Source of the DNA: Schistosoma haematobium
Lineage: Eukaryota > Platyhelminthes > Trematoda > Strigeidida > Schistosomatidae
DNA: 64,000 nucleotides
Assembly: GCF_000699445.3 (NCBI RefSeq)
Contig: NC_067202.1
Coordinates: 10,473,458-10,537,457 of the forward strand
Direction: 5' to 3'
In this document: positions 1 to 11,462 of the stretch, piece after piece
How positions within the stretch are numbered: position 1 is the stretch's first letter
Layout of the letters: each line of letters begins with the position of its first letter
Notes under the pieces: generated by a model
What the model saw: only the letters and a program-made list of their open reading frames with translations
The model's database searches: none
What the model was told of the DNA's origin: nothing
Position numbers and translations under genes: made by a program

Positions 1-495
1 TGAATCTTCATCAAAAAATATGGTTAGGACATAAATTAAATATGCTGAACTACATCATATCTTAGTGCTCAGTGCTGGGTGATGTAGCAGTAGGTTAAAA
101 GAAACTTCGTGGAGTCGAAGACAAAACATGCAATTAGTTCATGAAGTCAATGAAGACTAATCTGTGTCATGTTGGTAAGTAAACACTGTCTGTTTGGATC
201 ATATGCAAAACTCATGATCAGTGATTGGGGTGTTATCTACTGATGTAGTCTGAAATCGATCACAGAGAATATAGATCCGCTAACTCCACGTTTACCTTTG
301 GATCTTAAGTTTCAAAACTATTTTATATCTCGTATTCTCTTATTTCTTCTAAAATCATATTCTATATTAATTCACCATAAATCGTTTGGTTTTCATTTCA
401 TAATAATCTGTTAAGTCGTATCTTACATCAATTATCTCTTTATTTTAAACAGTTTACATTATACCCAGTTGTGCTAACTATATAGAAGTACTTAC

Positions 496-784
496 GGCGA
501 GACTATAATTTATGGACGAACAAATCATGTATAAAATAACAGGTCTTAGATTTTGGCACGAAATTCATCCACGCATTTGGCTAGATAGAGTCTTGGTATT
601 ATAGTTGATGTCAGTTCATGATGAAAACCCTAAATCGAATTCTTAAGTTTAATCATCAACTATAAATCATAATTCTAATTTCTCACACAGGTTTATAACC
701 TTCATTTGGTCCTGGTCATTAAGTGGACACTCTCAAGGTCATTTTTGCGTCGCTCAAAGGTCATCCATAAATTATAGTCTCACT
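496..784 (+). mobile_element. MITE copy 1 with ~17-bp terminal inverted repeats
   Basis: The element has inverted ends AGACTATAATTTATGGA (500-516) and its complement (764-780), enclosing about 250 nt without an ORF. It is nearly identical over 281 nt to the copy at 14993-15281; one difference was seen by eye (a T/C in the right half). The hexamer ACTTAC occurs on both sides (490-495 and 782-787), but a clean 8-bp duplication is not visible here. Confidence 0.85.
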
Positions 785-1898
785 TACTCAATTATAATGT
801 ATAGTAGTACTTTTGATGTAATTTGTTAATAAAATCATTCTATTTAGGATCATTTAAATGTGATTCAATAGCTAATTACTTTGTTACAATGATATAAACA
901 ATTTGTAATATTAATTACTTCCAGTTAATTATTTTATTCAGTCTATATGGTTAGCTTAAGGTAATAGATTTGTGATCCATTTGAAATATAGTTGACTTAT
1001 AGTGGTAGTCTTATGAAACTTTGAATTTTCGATTCTATAACTGGTAAATTGTGTATTTCTGGTAAGAATAACATAGTACAGAATACATAAGTATGACACA
1101 AGCTCGTGTCCTACATATTCAAGGTTACATATACATATGTAGTGAAGTCGGGAATGTGTACTATTGGGTGTCTATCTAGAGTTTTAGTGTCTTGGCTCTC
1201 GTCAACAGACCTAGATTTCCTGGGTCTGAACTCTGATGAAGCAATGATTGCTCACTTCAAAAGAGTCCTGTATTAAGTTGCATCATCTAACTGATATTAT
1301 TCGATATCCTGAAGCACCCTAATGTAGAGTAGTCTGTTACAAATGTCACTCACAAACAAAACAAATATTCACAAATCTCCTTTATCAAAAACATGATTAG
1401 GATTTTTATCACAAATAGATATCTAAAAAATCACTGAAAAACAGGGAGTAATGGACAGTATTTGAATGATATTATGTTGGTAAAGAAATCTGAAGGATCG
1501 TTGATTTGATCTTTTATGGGGACATATAGATATTTCCTGCTTATCTGTTTATTATTAGAGGGAGACAATTATCCAGTACCTTTTACCATTTAGTTTGCCA
1601 ATTATTAGTATCAGTTTGTAATAATCTATTTATGCAAAATCTTTATAAGATTATCTAAGCCAAGAATAAATTAAATGTACCTTTTAATGAAACTACAACT
1701 TTTCAACTTATTAGTGTATGCTAATAAAACTTGGTCAGTGGATGGAGATTAAATCTTCTTAAGAAAATAGAGCTGTGTATTTGTACAGTTTGTAAATTTA
1801 TTAAACCCTATGTAAAATGTATATAGCAATAGTTTAAAAGAAGTTAAAATGGGCGGGAAGAAGTTTGGTAAAGTTAGACACTAATATTTTAGTATCAA
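781..1898. other. AT-rich intronic DNA, no recognisable feature
   Basis: No exon, domain or known repeat was recognised here. RRM3 of CELF was looked for on the minus strand and not found. Confidence 0.5.
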
Positions 1899-2216
1899 AA
1901 GGGGTTTTTGTGGATATTATGGTAACTTTAGTAGTTGAGATCATGAGTCAGTTGAAGCTAGACCACCATGCAAAACCTGGGAGTACTGGACGCCAGTTTC
2001 GTCTTATTGTGGGACTCCTCAGCTGTGTGCATTAACGATCCCACCTCTCAAGATTCGAACCCAAGATCTGTCGGTATCTCACGTGAACACTTAACCTCTA
2101 GAGCACTAAGCAGGTCGGCACCAATAATGTTAATTTCTACCTTCCACTAGTGATTCCAGGTTTTCCATGGTGGTCTACCTTCAATTGACTCATGATCTCA
2201 ACTACTGAAATTACTA
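1899..2216 (-). mobile_element. tRNA-derived hammerhead SINE, bounded by inverted 3' tails
   Basis: On the minus strand, a tRNA-like head (box A-like around 2090-2110, box B-like ATTCGAACCC complement around 2052-2063) is followed by a hammerhead-type segment at about 1978-2035 and then a conserved 3' tail (1899-1978). A second tail copy lies inverted at 2156-2216, so the unit is bounded by ~58-bp inverted repeats. In the hammerhead, CTGAGGA, GAAA and GTC are kept, but stems I, II and III each have a mismatch. Confidence 0.8.
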
Positions 2217-2335
2217 TTATTTTAGTTAATAACATTCAATGCAAATATTATGGCAGACAATAAAACAGATCATTGAATGAGTCAAAAAATGATCATACAT
2301 ATATATAAGTGTAATCAATTTAAATAAAATCATAC

Positions 2336-2446
2336 CTGTTAATATTAGATCTTTAGTACCTTCTTTCTGTTGTATAGGCATTGTAAGTGCTTGATGTGCC
2401 ATTGTAGCGAATGGATTTAAAGCAGATGTGACCGGTGAAGGATAAG
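2336..2446 (-). CDS. CELF: CELF exon: end of linker before RRM3
   Basis: This 111-nt exon enters and leaves in phase 1, after an acceptor ending TTAG and before the donor ACAG|GTATGA. It encodes a Pro/Ala/Met-rich stretch starting SYPSPVTSALNPFATMAHQA and then MPIQQKEG, which matches the Q-rich segment and KEG that precede RRM3 in CELF3-6 proteins. A second donor in the same phase lies 24 nt upstream (GAAG|GTACTA, exon ending at 2360). Using it would remove the eight residues TKDLILTG and restore the usual KEG junction. The exons for RRM3 must lie below position 1. Confidence 0.85.
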
Positions 2447-2892
2447 CTAATCAAATTAATTTTTATCATTGAATAAATGTGTTAATAAATAAATAATCTA
2501 TACATAAATTAGACTATCTGTATCAGTTTAAAGCAAAACAACGACTGAACATTCAAACAGATGTAATTGTTAGAATGTGCTAATAACTACCCACATATAT
2601 ATGTAAGGGTTGTAAGGATAATTATTCTACTTTTGAGAACATGCTTCGTCGTATTCACTAATTGATTTTCTGGGCTGATTAAGCGCTTATAAATGAACCA
2701 GATTGTAAATCATAATACAATTTACTATCAAATGAACAACTTTAAACTTCAGTATAACAATTTAAGGAGATTAGTCACTTGATAAAGGTTATTAAGTTAA
2801 TACAGATTTAAATATTATGTACTAGTTGGTTTAATTTTCAAGGTTAGTTGTAGTAGTAGACCTTATAAAACGGTAATAACTCATAGGTTGAC

Positions 2893-3186
2893 ATGCACCC
2901 CTTTCATGTTACTGCCAACTGTATTTATAAATTTAAGAGTACCTGCCAAAGCAGCTACATTAGCCGAACAGAAAGGAGGGCATATCTTAGATTTTTCGAA
3001 TATGTTCCAAAAAACCTCAGAACAAGAGAAAGAAATACTCTAAACAGTGCAATCACCAAACATCTATTGGATATAGGACATCAGGTAGATACCTTTCAAT
3101 CTTTCATGGTGATTAGTAAGCTGCCAAACTTCATTGTTTTGAAGTTTGCTGAAGCCGTTGCTATCAGGCGTCAAAAATCAAACTAA
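2893..3186 (+). pseudogene. Penelope-like element remnant, GIY-YIG endonuclease domain
   Basis: A 97-codon open stretch reads CIYKFKSTCQSSYISRTERR, a degenerate GIY-YIG core in which GIY has become CIY and YIG has become YIS. It continues through NSAITKHLLDIGHQVD and FAEAVAIRRQK, the usual C-terminal part of the endonuclease fused to Penelope-like reverse transcriptases. No reverse transcriptase remains upstream. The changed core residues and truncation indicate a dead fragment inside a CELF intron, antisense to the gene. Penelope-like elements are known in schistosomes; a bacterial-type GIY-YIG gene is unlikely in this setting. Confidence 0.75.
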
Positions 3187-4322
3187 TGTGTTCAAAAGGA
3201 AATGGTTATTAATCTTCCCTTGTTTTGATGATAAATATTCCTTCGCTACATCCTAAAATGTTTTTTTTCTTTTCCTTTAAACTCTTTCTTACATTTATTA
3301 CATCATTGGGTTTTATTTCAACTATCTTCCAAATTAATAATCTTATTTTAATTAACTGGTCTCTATTCACTATATTCCTATCAATGTTTACTCAATTTAT
3401 AATCACTTGTTTCTGGCCGTTTGTACTGTTGTCACAATCAATATTGTAGAATATTCTTTCACATAAGGTATATATATTTACAACATTCAGTCTATTCAAT
3501 TTATTTACACCCTTGCTATACTATACCAATGTGTCTTCAATATAACTTCCAACCAAACCGTCTCATGTAAGTAATTTAAACCCATTATGTAATTATGATT
3601 TTCTAAATATCACAGAATGTAAGCAACTGACGAGAGCCTAACGAAATAAAAATGAATTCATGCTATTCTATTAGAATCTTTGTTCTTGCTCTATTCAAAA
3701 TGATAAAGGGCACCATGTGTATAAAATGATTAAAGTAATCAAACACAAACATGCAGGTACACTATCATCTTGAGATGTAAATCTCCTCTTTTAGATTGGC
3801 GAACTTTTACACATAACTCAGTTTGAGTAAAATAATTGTACATGATAAGGTTAACAAAGCTTTTGCCTTTAGTAATCAACCATGTAAAGTTTGATTGTTT
3901 GAAATTCGATTCGTTAGGAAATATATATGCAAACTTTAATACTTCATAACCTTGCACTAAAAACAACATAATTTAACTGAAGTATAAATATCACTCTGTA
4001 GAAATCTAAATGTTTAGATCACAATACGTTGATTTTCATTGCTAATTTTTGTTGAAAATCGATAGCTAAGAGAACTTGACTTGTAATATCCATTATCCAT
4101 GAGTCACTGATTATGCCTCTGAATAGACTTGATTGTGAAACCATTCAGCTTTTAATTATTTGATTCGAACATAGATACATTCACCATTATACAAGGTAGT
4201 ATAGCTTAAAAACAATTATTTCAATAATGCTAGAGGAGGAGGTAATATGAACTTCAACTATAGGGAAATAGCTATGTTTTAAACAATTTTCAGCGGTATT
4301 ATTCCATAAAAACGACACTTAC
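3187..4322. other. AT-rich intronic DNA, no recognisable feature
   Basis: Only short frames rich in Phe, Leu and Ile occur, as expected from AT-rich sequence. The first ~280 nt may be the 3' end of the Penelope-like remnant. No exon was recognised. Confidence 0.45.
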
Positions 4323-4427
4323 ATAATCCATAAGTTGGAACACTGGGATACAAATGGGAAAGTGCATCAGTAGGAAGTCCAGTTAATGGAGATGTTAATG
4401 TATTTAAGCCAAAAGAAGTATTTGAAA
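4323..4427 (-). CDS. CELF: CELF exon: divergent linker
   Basis: This 105-nt exon (phase 1 in and out) has an acceptor ending TTTTTGTAG and a donor T|GTAAGTG. It encodes about 35 residues, including SFGLNTLTSPLTGLP and DALSHLYPSVPTYGL. The DAL..LYP..P.Y pattern resembles the DALYPNGVHPYP part of the CELF3-6 linker. The length is a multiple of three, so skipping it would keep the frame. It joins the exons at 5684-6332 and 2336-2446 without a frame break. Confidence 0.85.
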
Positions 4428-4609
4428 CTACAAAAATAAATTAATAAATAGAAATTATTAATAAAACAGAAATTTTTATAAAGACTTATTTTATTTAGAT
4501 GATTCTATAACTCATTTCCCAAGGTCATATTAGGTTTTAATCCCCATTAACACAACAAGAATTACTACTTCAGATGGTGGAGATTTGTAGCTCAGGTGGA
4601 TGAATTTAA

Positions 4610-4745
4610 TGGAGTTTAGTTCGCTGAGCTGGAATTATTTCTTCTTCTATCTGAAGTTTGTTCTGATGATGTCGTTCAGAAGAACGATGAAAGTTCCACG
4701 ATCAAAACGTCCAGCGCAGAGAACAAAATTCCATCAAAACAATTA
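4610..4745 (-). repeat. Dispersed repeat, unclassified
   Basis: This matches the segment at 18765-18880 in reverse complement, including the shared core TTCTGAACGACATCATCAGA. It is probably part of a retroelement untranslated region, but the family was not recognised. Confidence 0.6.
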
Positions 4746-5534
4746 CTACTACTACTACCCATGTGTTACGTATACCTAGTATGTAGAATGAAGTTCGAAC
4801 CTATGATCTTATAATTTTTAAATGAATATTCCAGCCCAAATGCAATTAATACACTAGCTGTTGAACTGAGATTGTTTGAAAAATAACTTGATAGCTGTTG
4901 CTTCCTATTCTAAATCTATTCACTAGTAAATGTCAACGATCTACTTTAGAATAAATTCCATATCTTCTAAGCTTCATAGCGCACATGATGAATACAATTT
5001 AGACCTCAAAGTCAGGAACCAGTGATCTGAGTTTCCGACTCCATTCAATTTAATTGATAGGTATTTTACCTTAAGTTCATAATATTTTGAAACTAACAAG
5101 TCGAAAATATTGAAAATCCATTTCACTGCTAGTCACTCGCAAATGCACCATAGTTGGATGAGATGTGAAGATTAGTTAAGCCTGGTCAAACGTAAATTCC
5201 AATGAGAAACCAAATCGGCTTTTGTAATAACTCTATCGTCGATAATAGTTCGCAACAGTAGGAAAAATTGATCATAATCGTATGGACAGAGGGATTTTTT
5301 AAATTTATCTGTTAATTAGTATCTAAATGACCCTGAGTGAGCTACTTAATCATGACATTTATACAAAAGCATACAAAATGTAAGTCTTAACTTATCTCTT
5401 GAATCGTTTACATCTGAATCATCCATACAATGTGTTCCTAATTGTTTAATTGATCAAGCATGCACTAAGAATAATTAATACTTTCTCATGGTCGGAATCA
5501 CTAGTCGATCTATCCTAGACCATTATCATGAACC

Positions 5535-5625
5535 TCAAAACTGGACAGACGGTTCGTCATATCGAGGGACTCCTCAGAAGTGAAGATCCACGAATCCTCG
5601 TGTGGAACTCGAAATGTATTATGTG
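5535..5625 (-). repeat. Hammerhead SINE fragment
   Basis: The minus strand shows CTGAGGA, then GTCC and a degraded stem II, and GAAC in place of GAAA, in the same order as the intact copies. It lies just downstream of the linker exon in the intron. Confidence 0.55.
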
Positions 5626-5683
5626 AGATGTCTGACACTTAATATAATAATAACGGTGTGATGCTGGACAGTGATAGACTTAC

Positions 5684-6332
5684 TTGCTTGATTCAAAGGA
5701 AGAGAAACAGCGCCAAGACCACTGAGAGTTGCCGATGGTGTATGTGTCCCAGGAACTCCATGTAGAGCCAATGTATGACCACCAGTTCCGGGAGATCCTA
5801 AGCCTATTGTTTGTCCTGTCAAACCACATGTTGTTCCATTTGAATTCACATTCCCTGTCACACTCCCATTTGCCATAGCAACTACAGCTGCGGCGGCTGC
5901 AGCCATTGCTGCATTTGTACTGAGTGCAGCGGCGGCCGCTGCCGCTGTAGAGTTTCCATTATTAGTGGGGTTATTATTTCCTGTCTCTCCAGAAATACAT
6001 GTACTGTTCACATTGGATAAAGCTGCCATTTGAGGTGATATTTGTGTTAGCTGAGGATTATTGCCGGACATACCAAGCACAGCGGCGGCAGCTGCTGCCG
6101 CAGCCATTGGATTTGTATGACAGTTAGGCGATAGATTAACAGTACCTGAACGTGGACTATGCAGTAGTGGAGCACAGCCTAAATGTCCACTGGAACTGTT
6201 GGTTAAAGCAGAAATCATTGCTAAATTTGTTACATTAGTCGGTAAGTTGACTGTAGCTAACTGACTGGCATGCTGAAGTTGTAATGCCAATGCAGCAACT
6301 GGATTTATATAACCTGTTGTTTGTGCCATATT
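5684..6332 (-). CDS. CELF: CELF exon: long Ala/Asn/Ser-rich linker
   Basis: This 649-nt exon starts after TTATTTAG in phase 0 and ends at CAAGCAA|GTAAGT in phase 1. It encodes about 216 residues of the linker between RRM2 and RRM3. The start (NMAQTTGYINPVAALALQLQ) recalls the AALAL/MQLQ stretches of CELF linkers. Three alanine runs of 6-8 residues use mixed GCN codons and make short GC-rich islands near 5885-5945 and 6075-6105 in otherwise AT-rich DNA. The rest is rich in Asn, Ser, Thr and Gly, with no folded domain visible. The family uses this linker for activation and protein contacts; its composition is species-specific. Confidence 0.9.
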
Positions 6333-6894
6333 CTAAATAAATCAAGACGTTTTTATAAAAATTAGTAATCAATTCTAAATTTGTTAATATAGAAAGTATT
6401 AAAATCTGTAGAAACTGTTGTAAATTAAAACAATGTTTTATTGGCTGTTTTGTGGTGTGCTACTGATGTCGACAGATATAAGTAGTATGTATCATCAGTT
6501 CAAAGTGAAATACCTGGCGGTATAAGGTTAAGAAGATCGAAGAAAAGAGAAAGAGAACAGAGAATGATTGATGTGGAAACGAAAGAACAATAAAGTCTTA
6601 GACGATTGGCTGACATTCTGCAAATGAAGTATTTATAATATGGTTCTCAGATTTTACCAAAATGTTCTGTAATTTTGTATTCAAATACATTCGATTGTTC
6701 CCACTTGTGTTCTCGTTCGCTACGATTTCATTATTGAACTATTCTGATAAAATGTAAACTGTTTAAACTCAAAATCTAATATTGTTTAATTACCGTTGTT
6801 TCACACAATCATCATTAAGGAAATGACTTTATTTGATTAAATAAACATTTCCGAATTTATAAGCAATCACTTCAAATATTTAACTTTATAATTT

Positions 6895-7115
6895 GCCAGA
6901 AGGGGTTTTTGCAGATATTATTGTCATTTTAATGGTTGAGATCATAAGTCAATTGAAGCTAGACCACCATGAAAGACCTGAAAGCACTGGACGGCCGTTT
7001 CGTCCCAGTATGGGACTCCTCAGTGGTGCGTATCCACCATCCCGCCTAGCGAAATTCCAACCCAGCACCTATCAATCTTGCGCGCAAATGCTTAAACGCT
7101 AGGCCCTGAGAATGC
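6895..7115 (-). mobile_element. tRNA-derived hammerhead SINE, sense to CELF
   Basis: On the minus strand this holds a box A-like region (~7085-7110), a degraded box B, a hammerhead at 6984-7030 and the 3' tail down to 6895. It sits in the intron between the exons at 7994 and 6332 and is transcribed in the CELF direction. Confidence 0.8.
6984..7030 (-). ncRNA. Type I hammerhead ribozyme candidate
   Basis: Minus-strand order: stem I strand, core CTGAGGA (plus 7017-7023), stem II GTCCC/GGGAC fully paired, GAAA, short stem III ACGGCCGT, cleavage triplet GTC, then CAGTGC. All core residues are present. The two stem I pairs nearest the core are mismatched (CA in place of TG), which should weaken cleavage. 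Confidence 0.7.
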
Positions 7116-7161
7116 CAACCCAATAACTAGAACCAAATGTGGATTATAAAACAGTTTGAAG

Positions 7162-7342
7162 AATAAGGATTATGATTTACATTTGATCGTTAATGTTAGG
7201 AATTATATTTAGGGTTTTCATCACGAACTGACATCAACTATAATGCCAAAACTCTATTTACCCAAATAAATAAATGAATGTCGCTCCACAATCCGAGACC
7301 TGTTATTTTGTACGTGATTCGTTCGCCCATAAATTACAGTCT
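7162..7342 (-). mobile_element. MITE fragment, older copy
   Basis: This is a diverged reverse-complement copy of the left ~180 nt of the MITE at 496-784. It ends in CCATAAATTACAGTCT, which matches the terminal inverted repeat with one change. The other half is missing. Confidence 0.75.
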
Positions 7343-7450
7343 CGCCGATATATTAAATAGCACAGCTATTAAATGTCAAATAATCGGTATTATCTGTTAT
7401 ATCTTAGTGAAGATCAAACTACGGGTAACTTCTGAGAATTATTAATGGAC

Positions 7451-7455
<5 letters not shown>

Positions 7456-7497
<42 letters not shown>
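7456..7497. repeat. (TA)n microsatellite, ~42 bp
   Basis: Uninterrupted TA dinucleotides in a CELF intron. Confidence 0.98.
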
Positions 7498-7500
<3 letters not shown>

Positions 7501-7993
7501 ATAACTGTTCAGTAGCTAGATTATGCATATCTATATTCCTGTTATTATAAGCTTCATTTTGACCTATAGATTATTATAGTTCTTAAGTTAAGTTTATTGA
7601 TTACAATCTCCCACGTTCACAGCCACTTTTGCGCTTGATCTTGTATAAATGTTATTTTTTATTTTATGGTGCGATGCGGTCTGTCTTTCTGGTATATAAA
7701 CCAAGTATATTTGAAATAAATGATTCGTACAGTGAAAGCTGACAATGGCGTTCTGGACTTAACTGGACGGGCTAGGCGAGCAAAAGACCAATAAGTACTC
7801 CAGGCTTCTTATACCGATAGAACGTTATTGTTTTTGGCACAGAACTAAGATTGTATAAGTCGTATTTCGATTGGCGAATAAATTACGTGATAACTAGCCA
7901 GGCTTAAAGTCACAACGTTATCAATAAATCATTTTCACAGAACTAAATATGAGAATCTTTTTGTATATAAATCATGACTACATATGCACTTAC

Positions 7994-8146
7994 CTCTATC
8001 ATTTGTGAATACATATTACCATTTAGTTGAGACAGTGCTATGGTTGGACTCAATAAACCCATTGGACCAATTAATTGTTGAATTTTTCTTGTATGACGTT
8101 CTTTTTCACTATCGGCAAATTTCACAACGATACTTGATGAAGCTCC
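7994..8146 (-). CDS. CELF: CELF exon: end of RRM2 and start of linker
   Basis: This 153-nt exon (51 codons, phase 0 at both ends) lies between an acceptor ending TGTCAG and the donor GAG|GTAAGTG. It begins [20 protein letters not shown]. This contains the last beta strand of RRM2 and the charged tail that follows, matching GASSSLVVKFADTEKER of CELF3-6. The remainder ([19 protein letters not shown]) aligns with the start of the linker in that branch. An in-frame ATG inside the exon could be mistaken for a gene start, but the flanking splice sites and RRM2 continuity argue against that. Confidence 0.95.
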
Positions 8147-9392
8147 CTGACATTATTCGTAATGTGGTTTTATATCGTTGGTGATGATGAGGTTTTAATT
8201 AACAAATAATGCCGATTCCAGAGAGGATGAATATTCAGACGTGGTAATATAAGAAAGATTAAACTTTACATTTCTATTCAAGTAAATTGAACTTCAATAT
8301 ATATATAGCAAGAAAGAGGCGAAAGGATCCAAAATATGAAACCTGGATAGTTATACTTGACTGAACTAGCAACTCACCAATGGCGTAGGATAATAGTTTC
8401 GCAACATCATGGATTGATTAAGATTGGAAATCCAAACAATTTTGCATTGACTCAGTGACTTAAATATCAAGCCTTATTTATGAGATTTAAAGGTCCTGGG
8501 TTCAATCCATGTGGGTGGTAGGCACGTGGTTGCCAACTGTTAAGACATTGCATACCACCATGATGAACTAGATGTACAGTGTATCCGGGTATTCGATTGT
8601 AGACCAACTAAAGTCAGTTTGTGATGCAAACAGTAATATTTTTTTCCGAATAATTTTATGTAGATCTACTGATAAACTTTAGTGATTCATTTCTTTTGAT
8701 AATCTAAAATTATGGTCAACTGAATAAAATTAGATTACTCATTTTCGTAGTTATAATCCTGCTAAACTCAATGTTTTGCTATTCATTTTGTAGTCATGTG
8801 GCTTACTTGTTTATACATGTGATCTATGAATATGGATTATAAAAAGTACTACAAAACATCAAGGTGTATCGAGTTCTCATTGAATTCCTGGAAAAGTGAT
8901 ATTTGGGAGATGAGAAGGATGCACAAATAGCGTTCAAAGTTTTATTATTTTCGGTGTCAATAAAAAAATAACATTTACCTTACTTGGAGATATGACCCAA
9001 AAAATCGTTGAATACTGAAATCGATCTAGAAGATTTTTGGGAACGATTTTTAGGACAACCTATGTGATGTTGAATATTCTAAATTTAAACAGTTTTGTAG
9101 ATTTTGAGTGCTATGTAATCATGATTGTCTTGAAAATTAGTTTCTAAATCATTGAATCAATGATCATTAATTTTCTGTCAAATGATTATGAACATTTCAC
9201 GTAAGAAAGCATATTAAACCATCGTATCTTATCGGTTGGGGTTAGGGATCACAATTTTATTGATCAATTTTGTAACTTGTTAATTATAATTGTTACCATT
9301 TAATTATTAATCAAAATCTATTAGTCATGATACTTTTGGAGGACAAAATACTTTTCCATAAACACACACACACGAGTATATTGAAAACTTAC

Positions 9393-9472
9393 CGGCATTG
9401 TTTGACTTCCATGTAGAGTAAGAATAGCGGATTGTGCTTCCTGTTGTGTAGAGAATTTTACAAACGCACACC
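9393..9472 (-). CDS. CELF: CELF exon: RRM2, RNP1 region
   Basis: This 80-nt exon equals the conserved length of this CELF exon. It starts in phase 1 after AATAAAG and ends at ATGCCG|GTAAGT. Together with the G carried over from the previous exon it codes [20 protein letters not shown] and then [15 protein letters not shown] is the RNP1 octamer of RRM2, whose aromatic residue stacks on RNA bases. The sequence is closest to CELF3-6 ([18 protein letters not shown]). Confidence 0.96.
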
Positions 9473-9542
9473 CTTTATTTGAAAGAACAAAAGGAAATGT
9501 CAGGTTTATAATAAATTAATTGAAATTATGGTTAGTATAATA

Positions 9543-9955
9543 ATAATATCAGAAGGGTTCTTTGTGGATATTATGGTAATTTTAATCGTTGAGATCATGA
9601 GTCGATCGAAGCTAGACCACCATGGAAAACCTGAAAGCACTGAACGACCGTTTCGTCCCAGTATGAGAATCCTCAGTGGTGCGCATCCACCATCTCGCCT
9701 AGCGAAATTCCAATTCAGGACCTATCAGTCTTGCGTGAGAGCGCTTAACCACCGGACCACTGAGCTGGCATCCAATGGTATTAATATCTAACTTCAACCA
9801 ATACACGAAATCGTGCCACCGTCCACCATTATCTTCAATGAGTTACTATCTCACAGCAGACCCTGATGAACTCAACTTGTCACTGCTTAATAATAATAAT
9901 AACAATAATAATAATGGTATTAATAGTACTAATAATAATATGAATGGATTTTACT
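9543..9955 (-). mobile_element. tRNA-derived hammerhead SINE, near full length
   Basis: The 3' tail (9543-9630), hammerhead segment (~9635-9685), tRNA-like head (to ~9765) and 5' leader (to ~9885) are all on the minus strand. The leader is interrupted by an AAT-rich stretch near 9887-9945. The hammerhead keeps CTGAGGA and GAAA, but stem II no longer pairs at its base and the triplet is GTT. Confidence 0.75.
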
Positions 9956-10024
9956 AGCAGATGACAATTTTCCATGAACTCTGAATGTTTTTGTTTCGAT
10001 TAGCTCGACTGAATTGTATTTTTA

Positions 10025-10170
10025 ATTTTTGAAAAACTAGATTCCACTGCTAGCCACTATCCATCTTTTCTTATAATGCTTTAGAAATATGGCAATATCG
10101 AGGCAATACGCACAGAATACACATATGTCAATAAGAAATTGATGAATTGCAGTCCTAACCATCAACTCGA
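10025..10170 (+). repeat. 3' tail of second hammerhead SINE subfamily
   Basis: This contains the segment CACTGCTAGCCACTATCCAT followed by the tail ending near GCACAGAATACACATATG. The same tail occurs at 48885-49025 (plus) and in complement at 11335-11420. No ribozyme core is present. Confidence 0.65.
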
Positions 10171-11038
10171 AAATTCAATTAAACAATACCAAATGAATTA
10201 AAACTCTTGGTTTTAAACTCGTCAATACTAGATACCTATGATCTTTAAACGAGATCTAACCAACGATAATTGGGTCGCTCACAAAATATGATTATTTCAG
10301 ATCAATAAGCCAAAAACTATTAGTTTATATTGTCGTATTCAATCAGTTTGTGGTAAGGCTCACCGTCCTAACGCTATGTGATCGATGAGTTATTATCATA
10401 CTCCTTAGACGAATTTTTTTACAAGTCAGTACGGAATTATTATTTGATAGGGTCAAGATTTATAATAATGACTGAAAAACTACTGAAAACTAAGAGTGGT
10501 AGATAATTGTTTCGTTTTAGTTTAGGGCTTTTTGGTAGTTCCCACTTACTGTCCAGCAAAGATTTTAACGTAAGATTTCTCATAATGAAAACTCACTTTG
10601 AATAATTCGATTTAACTTTTCATGGTGGTGGAATCGTGTTAACTAATAAACAATATTATTATCACGTTTGTAGTTTGCATCAATTACAAATTGTTATGAT
10701 TTGAGGTATTCTTAGAAACCAAAGAGCGCTGGGTAGTTATTTCAGCTTATTATGCCACCTGAAGGAACGGGCACCCATGATCTCACCATATTATCTCTCA
10801 ATCAAATAAAACCATTGTGCTGATATCTAGTGGTACAATTTCATGTACAACAAAATACACATCTAGGACTCTATGGTTTCTGATGGCATCTCAAATGAGA
10901 TCAACATGTGACGAATACAATTTGCAAATTAAAAACCCAATCAACACAAAATCTCTTCAGCTATACAAAAAAACAATAATACTTTGAAAGAATTCAACTT
11001 AGCAATTAATTTGTAATGGATCATCATGAATATTTTAC

Positions 11039-11167
11039 CTTTACTATTTCCACTTTGATCTCGAAGTATTGTACACTCTTCAATTGTACCAAATGGTTCA
11101 AATAATAATCTGACATCATCTTCATTTTGTTGTTTACTTAACATACCAACAAATAATTTACGTTCTT
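11039..11167 (-). CDS. CELF: CELF exon: N-terminal half of RRM2
   Basis: This 129-nt exon, phase 1 in and out, follows the acceptor CTATTTAG and ends at GTAAAG|GTAAAA. It encodes [20 protein letters not shown] and then [18 protein letters not shown] with SGNSK. KLFVGML is the RNP2 motif of RRM2. [12 protein letters not shown] is diagnostic of CELF3-6. The phase-1 entry lets it be joined either to the 49-nt RRM1 exon (24946-24994) or to the alternative first exon (18966-19887). Confidence 0.96.
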
Positions 11168-11334
11168 CTAAATAGAAATAATCAGTCAATAAAAAATAAT
11201 GTAAAATGCTCATTTAAACATTAGGAAATTTACTATATATATATATTGAACGATTTGAACATTGAATATTTGTAAAATTTCAACAAAGAAAAACAATTGA
11301 TATTGTTTTACTTGAATCTTCCCATTGATGTTTT

Positions 11335-11425
11335 TAGGACTGAAATTGATCAGTCTCTTATTGGCATATGTGCATACTGTGCGTATGCCTCAATATTACC
11401 TTAATTTACAAGCATTATAAGAAAA
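11335..11425 (-). repeat. 3' tail of second hammerhead SINE subfamily
   Basis: Reverse-complement copy of the tail at 10060-10150 and 48925-49010, without a ribozyme. Confidence 0.65.
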
Positions 11426-11462
11426 ACAATTTTCAGGTTATTGTATTAACTATATAACATGT

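Noticed and set aside
5619..5683. C-terminal extension of the linker frame past 5684
   Set aside because: It runs into the intron after a strong GTAAGT donor, and the next exon joins in phase.
7943..8125. Separate small protein starting [12 protein letters not shown]
   Set aside because: It is the interior of the CELF exon at 7994-8146 read from an internal ATG into the intron.
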